NCBI GenBank assembly: GCA_004431415.1
Contig: QPMI01000066.1
Location: 434,001-498,000, forward strand
From: Cyanophora paradoxa
Taxonomy: Eukaryota; Glaucocystophyceae; Cyanophorales; Cyanophoraceae
DNA length: 64,000 nucleotides
Direction of reading: 5' to 3'
Part shown: piece after piece, positions 23,001-36,100 of the stretch
Layout: each line of letters opens with the position of its first letter
Numbering within the stretch: the stretch's first letter is position 1
Program-made: the position numbers and the translations under genes
Notes under the pieces: generated by a model
Database searches by the model: none
What the model was told of the DNA's origin: nothing
Seen by the model: the letters and a program-made list of their open reading frames with translations, nothing else

Positions 23001-26000
23001 GCGTAGGCTCGGAGGAGCATCTTGCTGTTCTTGTACTTGCGAAGCAATCTGCGAGCCCGGACCGTCAATATTCGAGACGCTCAAGGCGAAGCAGATGATT
23101 CTATTTGGCGCACGCATCGTAGGCCTGGCTGGCAGCCTTGGCGGCTGCCGAGACCCGCGCAATGTAGTGGCTCGCGTTCAGCAGGAACTGGCGGCACGAA
23201 GATTATAATCACATTGTAAATTATAAAGCGGAAGGCGGAGCGGGGACCTTCGCGTTGTTCCGCCGCGCGATGCCGGCCCAGAAGTGCTTCGTGAGCTTGA
23301 GAGCCTCGGCGTGCTTGGCCGTCGCCGTCGAGAAGACCTGGTCCCCGGCCGGCCGGGATCGAAAGTGAGCTCGGAGCACATTGAGACAGAACCGATCAAA
23401 TTGAATCATAAAGAGTTCTCGACGCGCCTGCTCGAATTCGAGGAGGGAGAGCGAATTGAGAGTCTGGCCCACGCTCGCTCCGTGAGTCAAGTTCTCCCAC
23501 CTGTGGCAACATAAAAATTTACGAGTCTGAAATTTCGTCTCGAAGCGATATCCAAGAGACGTACATTCGCTGCTTCTCAAAAACCTGATAACGAAGGCGC
23601 GGCGGGCAGTCAGGTAGATGCAACAAAAGAATTCGAAGGGAGCGGATAAAGACGGACGAGGTAACGAAGATCGAGCGCAGGGCGGCAGCTCTCCGCCGCG
23701 ATCCGCATCCGCTGCGCCGCGGTCGCCGTGTCCCCCTTGTAATCTGGTAGTTGGACAGCGAGTCAGCGACTCGTGAGCGCGACTCTAATTCGAAAGCGAG
23801 CCATGACCGGGCTCGAGCTCCGTGATTCGAAGCTTAATAAGGCGCACGGCGGATGAACAGCGCGTGGGCGATTCGGATGTACGCCGAGCGTGGGAAGGCG
23901 GCCATGCCCTCGCGGAAAATCGCCTCGGCTGCCGTCAGGTCGGCGTTCCGCTGCAGCGCGATTCGCGCCCGAACTTCGTACTACAGAAGAAACAACGTTA
24001 ATTCCACTCGACGAAAACCATGCAAATTTATAATTATAAGTACCTGGCACTCGACGAGGAACAGGAGATTGCAGGCGTCGAGGACGGCAAAGAAGCGCGG
24101 GGCGGCGGCCTCCTTGAGGCTCGCCGCCGCGCTCGAGAGCCGGCGCGTGACGGTCCTGCGGGCCGTGCGGGCCGAGCGCACGAAGTCTCCCGCGAAGGAC
24201 GCCACCTCGATGTTCCTCCCGTCGTGCTCCGCGTCGTGATCGTCTTGCTCGCGATCGGCGATCGCGAGGACGGCGGCCCCGCCGACGGAGGAAGGCGAGT
24301 GGGCCATCGGCATCGAGAGGGACGCCGAGGGAGACGTCAAAGTGTAGGATCCGGAGCGGCCCTGCCCGCGGTTCGCCTTCCAGCTCGCCGAGTTGGGCTG
24401 CGTCGCCGTCAAGAACCGCACACGCAGATCTGCGGTGTCGCCGCTGTCAGTGGAGTTTGGCTAAAGTGAAATGCTCAGCGCACAGACTGCCACCGCGCCG
24501 CCGACGAAGGCCGGTATGAGCAGGAGCTGGGTCAGGACGGCCCAGTGCCGCGCGGACGGGCCGTCCACGTCCGTCGCGTTGCGGATGAGGAGGGAGGTGA
24601 TCGGGAAAGTGGCCGCCGCGAGGAAGAGGCCACCGCGCTGGGAGCCGGCGCCGCAGGGTCGAGTCAGAGGAGAGGAATAAAGTTACACTAAGATCGCAGG
24701 CGCACGAAGGCGGATGTGAAGGTACTGTAGTACGGGACCTGTGGTGTCGAGAGAACAATATTAATGTTACCGAACGGCGCAGATGTTATCCGGATCCCTT
24801 CTTAAGCTTTAGAGCGGGCGCACCGAGGTAAGGAGGAGCAGCCAGAGGGAGATCAGGAGGACGAAGTTGATGCCGTTGTTCAGATCTGAACGCGAAATTT
24901 AATTCAGCTTGAAAAACGATCCGTCGTAATGTGAGATTCCAATTGGAGTCCGACTAAAGCCCGACCTGTGAGATTGTTGAGGAACAGGTTGATGAAGATC
25001 ATCGCTGCCTGAACAGCAACTGCACAAAAGCGTCATTCAGAAATACGAAATAGGGCGAAGTAATTGCACGAGCGGCGGCGGACCGTAGAGGAAAGTGAAG
25101 CGACCGTGCGGCCGCGCTTCGACTCCCGCAGAGACGGGCGCCGAATCGTAGAAACTGGTCGAACCAAAAACAGTCAGTGCCGAGAATAAAGCAGAATGCG
25201 CTTTAACACTTGCGGGGGGCGTACATGAGCGCGAAGAGGAGGCAGTACGGGACGAAGAGCAGGAGGATGACGATCGAGACGGCGAAGTACACTACCCCAA
25301 GGCTCCTGCGAGCGCCACGCGATAAATATTCAATTGCGAGCCAGAACAGCCGAGTTCGACTCCAGTGCACGCTAACCTGAATGCCTCGCATGAAGGAACA
25401 GTGTTTTCCACTGAGCGCGCGCGCGTTAGACACCTCCGCACATCATGAACGTCGACTCGAGCTCGCGACCGCTGGGGCCGGGCACCTGAAACGGCCGCGA
25501 CGTTCGCAGCACCGCGGCCGGCGGCGATGTAGCAGCCGAAGGGCTGCGAGAGGATCTGGGTGACTGGAATCTGAGGTGAAATTCGAAGTTCATGATCAGA
25601 CCGAAGGCTCGCATAGATTCGATCAAAGGAAGGCAATCAGATTAAATGAGATAGAGATAATATAATTAGATAAGACGAAGCTCAGACTGAGCGCTTCCAT
25701 ATAGTAAATCCAAGGGAGGCCCGAGCTCGAGCTCACGAAGGCGGCGTCCACGAGGAAGTTCGCGAGGAGCCGGCAATCAAAGATTAGATTAGATAGAGAT
25801 ATATATAATTAGATAAGACGAAGCTAAGACCGAGTGCTTCCATATATAAAGCAAAGCAAGGCCCGAGCTTACGAAGGCGGCGTCCACGAGGAAGTTGGCG
25901 AGGAGCCGCAGGAAGCGGATCGGCGTGACCCGCAGGGACTGCGACTGCGCGCACATGCACACCCCGGCCTTAGCCTCGCGATCGGGCGCAGCGAAATTAA

Positions 26001-27112
26001 AAGGGGGAAATAAAAAGAAGACCCGCGCACCAGGCTCATGTAGAAGACCCACGCCGTGAGGGCGAACAGCAGGCCGATGAGGGACACGACGAGCCAGAAG
26101 ATCACTATCGGCTCGACGTTCGCCGCCATGGACTCCGCGTTTCCTGCGCGCGCGCGGACGATATCGATATCAATCAGATCTACCGGAAGACCAGATCTAG
26201 ACTCCGGCGCGGCGGACCTGGATAGTAGAACCACGAGGTGACGGTGCCGGGGAAGCCGGGAGGGAGGGAGAGGGACATGAGCTGCGGACAGCAATACGAA
26301 TTTCAATCAATATTTGACGGATCGCGTGGAGATCAGCTAATAACAGAGCGGTAGCGACTAATATTGACCTGGGTGAAATCGTAGAGGGCGAAGATATAGG
26401 GGAGCACGACGCGTATCCAGACTCCGGGCTGCTTCCCCGTCCGGTCCGTCTATTCGAAAAGCATTAGCGACCCCGCGGCCGGTGCCGACCAGGCATGCAA
26501 AGGTGAGAGTTCTAAGCGCACCAAATAAAATAGGATGACGAATCTGCGCCCCCGCGGCAGTGGATTTAGTGAGTCACTGGACTTCAGAAGGGTGCGCGCG
26601 AGAGCCCGGCCCGGCCCCGGTGGGGCCCGGGTGCCGAGGACACGCACGTGATTTCCTCAGCCTTCTTGTACAGTATCTGCAGGGCAGAGGAGCTCTGGTT
26701 CGCCGTGAGGCGCGCCGCGTTCGGGTCTGCGGGCCGGGACCGTGAGATGCACGAATCTTATAATTAGGATCTTATAATTAGAACGACAATATCTAGAAGA
26801 CGGACCGTAGTCGTGGTAGACCTTCATCTTGCCCGCGGCCGCCGCTGCAGCTGCGGGGGGCCCGAGGACCCCGAACGAGGGGACGCCGGGGCCCAGCTGC
26901 TGGTTGCTGTCGATGCTGGCCCGGTCGCGCAGGCGGGAGCCCCGCATCCCGTGGCCGTGCCCGTGTCCGTGGTCGCGCTCTTCCGCCCGCGCGCTCTCGT
27001 GCGCGGCCACAGGGGACCTCCCCCCCCCTATCGCGAGGTCCCCAGCGGGCCCCGAGAGAACGTCAACGTTCAGGGGGCTGCCGCGGCTGCGCCTCTGCAC
27101 TGCCGCCGCCAT
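17013..27112 (-). CDS. Very large polytopic membrane protein, Tiny macrocysts (TmcB/C)-like
   Basis: About 30 minus-strand exons run from the ATG at 27112 (MAAAVQRRSRGSPLNVDV) to TAG at 17015-17013 (SNSMSIAD). Membrane segments include IVIFWLVVSLIGLLFALTAW (about 26100), VVYFAVSIVILLLFVPYCLL (25290), LISLWLLLLTS (24830), a segment near 24530, VFIGLGVLAALVTAFYVI (22350), LLGAVLGATLGTMTLLVLCV (21280), NINGIVAMVMFVSAAV (20620), MAAFISLALLMTTAYIITCI (19230) and LIVAAAVLAAQLAALAAVYA (17440). Between the N-terminal and C-terminal membrane clusters is a helical cytosolic-type region (LLRAYADFVRSVLNDPEKV; AEAIFREGMAAFPRSAYIRI), a layout typical of Tmc proteins of amoebae and ciliates. Exon 19400-20570 encodes a long Ser/Ala/Pro-rich loop. 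Family assignment is tentative; substrate or signal is unknown. Introns are AT-richer than in neighbouring genes. Confidence 0.5.
17203..17357. repeat. TTAGCTATATAAAG repeats in an intron
   Basis: Four copies of AGCTATATAAAG separated by 15-90 bp, inside an intron near the 3' end of the TMC-like gene, together with a (GC)n/(GT)n stretch near 17240. Confidence 0.8.
17866..18237. repeat. Tandem intron duplication carrying a truncated exon copy
   Basis: Two blocks beginning GCTTTTGCT(G/A)AACGACC at about 17875 and 18091 share long stretches rich in TATAAGAAGACAGC. Each block leads into GCGCACTCG. The string CGGTGAAGCCCTCGTTCTCC occurs at 18067 and again at 18215. The second belongs to a real exon (ENEGFTDECAG on the minus strand); the first is a short orphan copy. 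Confidence 0.75.
22428..22532. repeat. Duplicated exon-end/donor segment
   Basis: TCAAGCGTCTAGCTT followed by CCCGCACCCG occurs at about 22426-22451 and, with a small insertion, at 22502-22532. On the minus strand this is a GTGCGGG donor plus the intron start. The left copy has lost the exon. Confidence 0.65.
25637..25910. repeat. Tandem duplication (~140 bp) containing an exon
   Basis: Segments 25637-25772 and 25779-25910 share TAATTAGATAAGACGAAGCT, CCATATA, GGCCCGAGCT and the exon part encoding LLANFLVDAAF on the minus strand. Both copies keep a GT donor after GCCTTC (GTGAGC and GTAAGC). Only the right-hand copy extends into a full exon (SLRVTPIRFLRLLANFLVD). Confidence 0.8.
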
Positions 27113-28595
27113 CGAATGCGGTCGCGAGCGCAGAGATATCGATCGTGCAAACGCCGCGGTTGTGCTCGGGCCGCTCGAGAATTCCGCTGGCTGCAAGTTG
27201 CCCTCTAGGTCGAAATCGATCTAGATCTGCCGGGCCTAGCCTGGGCTGTGTAGCTGCTGGGATGCAAGCTTTGAACGCTCAGCTATGTATTGCTTATCGG
27301 AGGCATTTCGCTGATACTTTGGTGCGCAGAACAGTGCCGCACTGCAAGATCCGACGGTCCGGTCCGGCTCAAAGCTTAAGCTTCCAATGGCGAGCTGATC
27401 GTGCGTATACGTACACTGCGTCGCGAGCCGCGGGCCGCCGTCCAGCGCAGAACACTGCGCGCGAGTCTGCGACACCAGTGCTCGGCTAGCCACTGAGCGC
27501 TCGGTATATGTATACCGTAGTACGTCTCCGCTGGCAGGTACAAAACAAGACGATGATCAGCTGCAGCTGCTGAACGTCTATATATGCGCCGCGGCGCTCG
27601 CTCGAATCGGACCACGCTAACCGCGCGCGCGTGCTATCGTTGAATTGAGCGTATGCTAGCTGGGGATCGCTGTAGTCTCGGCGATCGCCGGGCGCGCGCG
27701 GGCCGAGTCGCTAAGGTTAAGACCGTACGCGTCGATCGCGACCGCAGCGCTAGGTAGCAGCGCAGCACGCGCAGCAGCACGCGCACTGCGGCAGCACCGC
27801 GCCGCGTCGCATCTCGCGGCTTTCTGCTGCAGATTCGATCGTCGAGCTCCGACTCAACTCGCGTCGCACGGTCGAGTCGAGCAGCCTGCAGGGGAGGGGT
27901 ACGTGCACGGTCGTCGCATCTTGCGTTTTTTCTTCAAGATTCATTTGCGTCATCGTCACAACTGCAAGCTGCAGCCTGCAGCCTGCGCATGCAGGCTGCA
28001 GGAGCTTGCAATTGCCGCAGTGCATGCATGCCATGATGCATGCGGCGCCATGCGCAGGCTAGCAGCCGCTGAGCGCAGCTTGCAATTGCTAGGGCGGCGC
28101 CGCGGCGAGGCTAGCGCTAGCTCAACGGCTGCGCAGCCTGCGCATGCGCAGCCTGCTCAGGCCCTGCTGCGTTGCAGGCTTGCAGCCTGCGCATGCGCGC
28201 GCTCAGCGGCTAGCCGCTGAGCGCTGCTGTAGGCTGCAGGCTGCAGCTGCCTGCGCAGCTGCAGGCAGCGCAGCAAGCTAGCGATAGCTGCGCGCGCCTA
28301 GGCCAGCTGCAAATCGCAAGGGGGGCCAGCTGCTTCCCCCCCTCAAGCTTGCGGCAGTGCAATTGCTACCTGTCGGATCGATTGTCTGTCACGCTGTCCA
28401 AGTCGGCCAGTTCGCAAGATTAAGATGGCAAAAGTCTTTTTACTGTACCCTGTGAAGCGCCCGCGGCCTCGCCGCCGAGTCGCCGGCCCTAGATCGCGCG
28501 CGGCCCTCGCTGTGGACCGCAAGTTAAGTCGGCCCATGGCCAGCCCTGGCAGCTCCGCCGGCGCGGTACCAGCCCTGGCAAGTTAAGTCGGCCCA
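27113..28595. other. Intergenic, dense short palindromes
   Basis: No supported gene. From about 27750 to 28340 the sequence is a dense mix of CTGCAG, GCATGC, GCGCATGCGC, GCTAGC and CAGCTG, with many nested inverted repeats. Short frames here have no recognisable domains. It contains the promoter of the TMC-like gene (start 27112). Confidence 0.5.
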
Positions 28596-28599
28596 GCCT

Positions 28600-29085
28600 T
28601 TGCCGGGCGGGGCGGAGGCGCGCCGCGGCGGCGGGCGGTGGCGCGGCTCGACGGGCGCGGCAGAGGCGGGGCGGGCGGCGGCAGGCCGGGGCTGGCCGGC
28701 CGGGGCAGAGGCGCGGCGGGCGGCGGCGGGGCTCGCCGGGCGGGGCGGACTCGGGAGGCGCGGGCGGCAGCGCGGCGTAGGCGCGGCGGGCGGAGGCGCG
28801 GCGTGGCCCAGTGGCGCGGCCCGACGGGCGGGGCGGAGGTGCGGCGGGCGGCAGCGCGGCTCCCCGGGCGGGGCGGAGGCGCGGCGGGCTGCAGCGCGGC
28901 TGGCCGGCCGGGGCAGAGGCGCGGCGGGCGGCGGCGGGGTTCGCCGGGCGGGGTGGAGCCTCGGAGGCGCGGCGGGCGGAGAGGCGGAGGCGCCGCCGCT
29001 CGCCGCACGGGGCGGCGGCGCGGCGGGCGGCGGCGGGGCTCGCCGGGCGGGGCGGAGGTGCGGCGGGCGGCGACGACCTGCAACT
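28600..29085. repeat. GC-rich minisatellite, ~40 bp unit
   Basis: About ten to twelve imperfect head-to-tail units built from CGCCGGGCGGGGCGGAGG and CGCGGCGGGCGGCGGCG. The spacing between GGGCGGGGCGGAG landmarks is about 39-42 bp between 28820 and 28910. All six frames are open for long stretches only because stop codons are rare in this composition. Confidence 0.8.
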
Positions 29086-30188
29086 GCCGTCTTTGTTTAT
29101 TTAATTTTTAGACCTCACCTTGCACATCCTGAGACGAGTGGAGGGCGGGGGCGAGTCGAAGACCTAGTATTCCCGGGCTCTCCGAGTCCGCGCGCCGCGC
29201 CGGGGCTCTCGCCGGGCCGGAGGCCGCGCGCTGGCTGGAGCCTACGTATACCGGTCTACCGCCGTACCGGGTAGCCGACGTCGACTCTCTAAGCCGACTC
29301 TCTCGGGGGGCGCCGCTGAGCACATGCCCCGCCGAGGGGCGGCATCGCGACTGATTCAAGCCTTTTTCAGTCTGTTAACGTTTGAAATCAGGCCGATCAC
29401 GAATCCTCCGAATTCGAAATCAGGCTGACTCAGTGAGCCTGTTTTGCCAAGTTGCCAAGCCTGTTTCCGCCTGATTTAAGCCTAATTTAACCCCGGCTAC
29501 AGCGGAGCCGGGCGCCTGCAGAGCGACGCCGCGACCAGCAACGATCATCCATTAGCGCGCGCTTTGACCCTCTTCAGGAATAAATAATCGCGACTCCGTG
29601 CGGATGCCGCCCCGCCGGCCCCGCCCCAGTCGGTTCGGGGGACAAAATCCGATGCATCGATATCATCATTGAGTCAGGGGCGCGTCGCGCGCGGCAACGG
29701 GCGCCCGTCAGCTCGCGATCGCGCAGGCTTCCCCCCAAGTTCCCGGGTCCTGTGCACCGCTGCGCAGCGGGAGGTCCCAGGCCCTGAGGGCGCACTGCCT
29801 GCCGTGGCCCCCCCTCCAGGTCCGAAAACGTTAACCGTCGAGTGTTCGGAACCCGGCATATATACCCGCTCCGCACGAAACCAAACATTACGCGCGTAGC
29901 TGCGGCATACTAGCTTACGATTATGCTGCGGGTTTCGTGCCAATCGCTTCTCTTCGAATTCATTGTTCCAGACCGCGGCCGCCTATAGCTAAGCCAGACG
30001 CGCTCGCCACATCGTCGACCGAGTCCGCGCGCGCTTCTACGCTTATCATTGCACGTTGAAGCTGTGAAGGCTCGAGCTCGACCTATGCTGCACCCGCGAG
30101 GCCAGCGACTGCAAGGGAGCTCTGTCCCCCGGGGCACGTCTCACGGTCAGTTCAACGAGAAGAAGTATGTTAATCATATGGCGCGTGA
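29086..30188. other. Intergenic, no supported gene
   Basis: Between 29355 and 29500 there are scattered AAATCAGGC/GCCTGATTT direct and inverted copies. Small frames at 29574-29943 show no domain and no splice-consistent partners. The 3' end of the Cys-rich module gene lies at the right edge. Confidence 0.4.
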
Positions 30189-33100
30189 TCATGGGCTCGA
30201 GGGCGGCACCTCGAGCGCCCCTTCGTCGCACATGTACGCGGCCTCGAAATCGTCGTCCTCGATCTCCATCTCCTGCAAGAGGTTACATTAATACTTCTGA
30301 TATTAACTTAGTAACTAGTAACATTAATTGCAGCTGGAACCAGCCATTAATATTGAAGAAACCGGGAGATCTAACCGCGCACGCACCTCGAGCGTGGCGC
30401 TCTCCTCATCGAGGGTGACAACGGCATTTACGTCCTCGTCGAGGCGGCTGTACGGCTCCGAGCACGTCGCGCTGATCTTGCCATCCGAGCCGATCTTGCA
30501 GCACTTGAACTTGTTCGTGGACGAGTCGTAGACGCGCGCGTACTTGTTGGCGGGGCCTGAGTTGTATCTGTCGATCGTCGTGATCAGCGCACTGCGGCAC
30601 GCCTGCTGCTATTGCAATTGCTAGCGCTGCTAGTCGAGAAGCGCAAGCCAAGGGTCCGGATTATTACCGCTCGTAGTACTCATCCACGTTGTACTCCATC
30701 GAATAGGCCCGGAAGTCGCAGTAGCTCGCGTCGATCGTAGTGCCGCTCGGAGAGCTCGAGGCAATGGGGGTGAGGGTTTTGATGGTGCCGCCGGGCTCTC
30801 TAGCAGCCACGATCTTTGCTGTGACTGTGTACGCATTGTTCTGGAAAGTGTCCACGACGGGGGGGCATGTGAGTCTGGTCATAGAAAGATTGAGGTCATC
30901 AGCCGCGCGTGCGATTCCGTGAAACAACGCTGAATTCTTTGCCAGCCACGCACGGGTCCTTGTTCTGAGCGTAGGCAACGACGTTGTTGCACTGCCTGTT
31001 CATGACCAGGGTTCAATGTTAGCAACATATATAGCATTATATTATAATTTTATATTATCCGTGATCAAAAGTGCTGGCAAGGAGCACGCACAGATCCGAG
31101 CAGCATTGCGCGAGCTTCTGGCATGTTCCTGCACGCAGTCGGAGTCGGAAGGAAATTAAATCACACGATCATGCACCCATTACATTAGTATTTGAACCAT
31201 TCTTAATGACTGGAATGGTCTGGAGAAATCGCAACAGCCTACATTATTTGATTCTAAAGATGTGGTGAGGGGAAGATGCATCGTGTGCATCTAGATGTGA
31301 TTTTACGGACTATAGCTAGCGAGAATGCTAACATGTCTACTTCGCGATATGTAGCTCGCAATTCGGCCAACAAGCGTTTTCTACTATGAACGCCTCTTTC
31401 CTGTTTGGAGCGATTGTCTGTATCGCAAGTCGATTAAAATGGGCGAGAAATAGGTCGCGAATCGTGAGGGGAGATCAAAATATCGACATGAGCTGGCAAA
31501 TGACGAATGCGGGATATATACCGAACAGATAGAATAAGTTCTTCACTAAAACTATTTACCTGAGTGGGGGTCCTTGTAGGCGCGGGCACTGGCGTTCTTG
31601 CACATAGGAGTTCCGATGGCCCCTCCGACGCTGAGCGCAAGACGCATTGGGTTTCAATCAATTTGCGCACTATTTGGGATCCGGATGCGCGCGCATGCAT
31701 CGTTAATTATAATGAAAGTGCAAAGACGTACTAGTTATATAGCTTCGATCCGCCGACGATGTCGTAAATACCGGCCCCCACTTCCGTCCCCGACGCACAG
31801 TTGAGACTGCGAAAACTGAAGTCAATGCCGCGGAGCGCAGAGCCTCGGAGGGCGAGGGAGTCCGTCAGCACCTCGAGTAGCAGATCTTTTCACGCGCGCG
31901 TATCGATGCATTTAATAATCAGTCGATTTATAATTACGAGAAAAGCTGGAGTAGGAAAATGTTAAGCACTAAGAAAACTTAAATAAGCACCGGCACGCGG
32001 TTCGTGCAAGTGCCGTTATTATTGTAGTACAGGTATTCATTGTACGTATCCAGCCCGCAGGCGTCACTGCGATTCTCAATATAAGCTTAAGCTTGAAAGA
32101 TATGCCTAGCATCATGCGTGCACGCACACGCCATCGCTCGAAGAAAAGATCGAGTCGCCGGTGCAAGTGCTGGGCGTATGGAGGAGAAATAGTGAGTACG
32201 ACGTCGACGCGAAAATGCGCAGGAAGATAGAGAAGAACTGCATTCCGGCACGGACTTTGACTTGAAGCAAACCTGCGAGAATAGAGCGCAGCACGGGCGT
32301 CAGGTCTGCAAACGTGAACAAAATGTCCAATTGCTGAAAAGATGCTTACGGCCGGCTGCTTGCAGGTCATGGGGCCAGTACTCTCGATAAAAGACTTGCA
32401 AGTATTTCCATTCGCGTCTTTGCCGCATTTGTTGAAGTCGAAAGACATGCCTTGAATGCTGAAAGCTGGACCACTGCAGTCTTCCGAAAGGAAGCAGGCG
32501 CTGCAAGTACGCAACAGCAAATAAATATGCGAATTCTCTTGATCGGACAATCGCATTTCAAATTTATGTTGTTCAATTACAGTAGTAATATATAACTAGA
32601 CCCCTATTTCGCGATCGCGCAGGCGCACCTTTTCCCGGTAATTTTCGTGCAGCTTCCTCCGGTGTCCTTGCCCGTGAAATACTCGCTGCAGCAACGTGCG
32701 TGTGTCATGGCGCATCATCACTGCGAGTGCGCAGCACAAGACAGCAAGCACCTGGGGCAATTCTTGATGAGGTTCGTCGACAATACAATGCCAGTGTCGG
32801 AACAGTTCTGACGAGCGCATATGTCAGGACATATTGCATACGAGGGCCCAGCCTATATATCACTAAAAGGCGCCCGGCTTGCTTGCTTGCCTTGGTCATG
32901 TGGCAGGTGGCCTGCGAAGACGAAGGGGGTCAGCTTGCGAATGCGCAGGGGCTCTCGACGCACGAGACATGAAAGTGCGAACCATCTTAGAGCACTTCGA
33001 AGATCCTCCGCCAATGAAGCTTTGGGTACCCGTTGGGCATGTCACCGTATTTTGATTTTCCCACGAGTTCGCCGGAGGGCTGCGTTGCGACCGCGAGTGG

Positions 33101-36100
33101 TTTGCGTTGGATTCGGCAGCAAGATTTCATATTGAATGATCCATGCAAATATATAGCGGTTGGGGCGCATGCCGATGGGCATTGTTTTAGGATAATGATG
33201 TCGAATATGATTATATAAATAGCTCTCGATTTCATTTCTTTCGGGAAGCGTAAGGTAGGAGCTCGCACGTCTCAGTTCCGTATACGCTCGTTCCAGAGCA
33301 GTCGGCCTTCGCACGCGAAATTAAATAAGCGAACTGCAAACAAGCCAGTAAAATTTAAGAAGCCGAACTGGTTACCGTTGTAAAGCACTTCGGAGCAACT
33401 AGGCTACAGGCGGACCCCGTGGCTGCCGCCTTCACGGCGACGGCGCCGGTGACAGCGGCGCAGCTCTTTCTGCACGCGAAACGCAAACAGCAGTCATGAT
33501 CAGTCAGGGCGTCTGCTTAAGCAGCCACTCAGTGGAGAGAAGCCAAAATCACGGACACAGACGCGGCGGCTTCCGTGCCGTAGACGGGCGTGTCCGAGCT
33601 GCGCCGCGGTCAACGGCACGAGAAGCCAGAAGACGGCGAGCTCGATCTTGCAATTACAGCTTCGCGAGCATGGCTCTTACCAGGTGTCCGTCTTGTAGCA
33701 AGCAGCTCGATTTGTGCACTGGTTATTGGTTGTGTCCAGGAAGGAAGCAGTGGTCCCTGTGTTCACACAACGTTAGCTACATGTATATGAACATTAGCTA
33801 TATTGATAGCGCTGTACATATACGATATAATATTGTCAGAGAAGCGTGATGGAAATCCGAACCTGCCAGGCACTCTTCCGCTTTCGAGACAGTTGCAAGG
33901 ACGCTCCCGCTGCAATCTGGAGCCGCATAGCACTTGATGTTTGTCGCCTTGCATATGCCGTCGCTCAGGCTCTTAAAGCTCAGCGTCGAGTCTGTCGGGC
34001 ACTTGTCGCTAGGCGCGCGTCAGTCCGGATATCAAATTTCCAGGGCGAATTGGAAATCGTGCGGGGAGTCTCGTACGCAGAAAACGCAAACATCTTGCCC
34101 GCCTGGCAACTGGTGTCCGTCTGCCCGCAATGTGTCAACTAAATAATTTCTGCAACACAGAGAGCAGAAGAACTTCGGAGCGCACATAGCACTCGACGCC
34201 CCTCTGCACCCCGCTGCTAGAACACGTGTAGGAAGAATAGCCAGCCTCCTTCACAGCTTGAGTACCCGCCGGGCAGCGGTTGTACGCGTCCTCGTTGCTC
34301 ACCCCCGCCGGCTTGCTGCGCACGTCGAACAGAAATTAAGACGAATCGTTGTCGTTTTCTTTTACCGAGCTAGCGCTTGTAATTCATGTAATGCCCAGAA
34401 AACCCGCAATATTAATCGCACTACAGATCGTAGCTCGTCATCGTGCCGGCGTCCGAACAGTTGAAGGTCGAGAAACTGCACATTCAGCCTCAGTTCGCGA
34501 ATCTTCGCTGCTGATGAGCGACTATAGCTAAATGGTACCAAATCAATTTGCGAATGGTGCAGTTTCCGTAGTTCTCCTTAGATATAGTCTGCCAGCGTAT
34601 ACGTACTGTTCTGTCAGATCTAGATATGCGAACGAATGGCAATGGCAACGTCAAATTCGTATGTGCTAAGCGCACCGCTGCAGTACCAGCTGGGCAGTTC
34701 GCCTTGTCGAAGACGTACGTCGGAGTGGTGCCGCACTTGTGATCGGAGTAGCTGTAGATTGCGATTGCACAAGCGGTGAGGATAAGGAGTAATTTGGCGA
34801 TTGAGTAAGAAACGAGCTGTCGGTATATACGTACCAGGCAGTGCCCAGCTGGGGGCTGTAGTTACACTGATGCGATCCAGTGTCTGCATCCCTGACTGAT
34901 TTGGTGCCAATCTGACCATGGACCCCGAATATCAAATTATTTATAAGAGCCCGAAAAGATATCGATTGCTATAATTACAAGTGCAATAACCGCTGACCGG
35001 GCAGCGGCCCCAAGCTTGTTCATCCGTGACTCCAGGTGGCTGGCTATTGGACTGTTAGCTAAGAAAAGAGATTCATCTAGCTCTTCTTCGCACTAAAGCT
35101 TGCATCTGAGTATACAATTGGAGGGGAGGCGCGCCAAAGAGACGCACTACTTTTCGAAAGGATTACCGGTGGCGTCTTTCCCGATTGAGGGCTTGGTTGA
35201 ACAATACCTGTTGTTTCGGCGATCGCTGAGCTCCACTCGAGAAAGCAATCGATATCTATCAGGAAAGGGCTCACCTATCGGTATAGCAGAACAAGTTCGC
35301 TGATTTGCATTGATATTCGTCATCTTTCTTGAAGGAGTTCGCTGATATGAATGCGAAGGCGTTAGAGTGTACATATATATTGCGAATGGCACATATTCTA
35401 TTTAATTATATAATTATTCACCTGAATCCGGGCATTTCGACCTGATCGCAAGTGCAAGCTGTGAGAAATCGGGCCGGCGTGATTTGTAGGGGGGGCCGAG
35501 GAGGCGACTCACACGTCAAACGCGCGGACAGACGTCCCAGATTCAGTGCAGTCGGTGCTCTGCGCAATTCGAGTCAGCCCGAGCACGATATACATGTACT
35601 ATTATATATAATTACTTCGCTCTAAAAAGCTATAGCCAGTTAGCGAGGAAATAGCGGGAGTTGTCTTCGCTCATTATTTTTAGTGTTTCAGCACGAAATT
35701 AAAAGCTCTCTAGTTGAACGATTCCAGCGTATAAGAATCGTGATCACCTGGTAGCAAGTTCCTCCGTTCTTGACGCTCCAGTAGTTACAAATATTCGAAT
35801 ACGCCCCTCCAATACTGAAAGCTTTTGTCCTATACATGTCGAAGAAATCGGAGAATTAGCTTGCGCTTTGGGATTTCTAGCTTACATTCGTCACATCAAT
35901 ATCAAACTTATTACCCATCCGGGCAGCGAAGCCACGCGTCATGGTCCGAGACGCCGCTCGGCTGGCTGCAAGAACGAAAATATATGAGCTTTTCAAAAAG
36001 TTTTCCTGTGGTATGACTATGACACATTTAAAGTAAGGAGACCATTTAGGAAGCTAGAATATCTATTAGCTTCAAATTTCGAGTTTTAGAAACCGATCGA

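Noticed and set aside
28600-29274. 224-codon open frame on the plus strand
   Set aside because: It is a translation of the GC minisatellite; all frames are open there and no domain is present.
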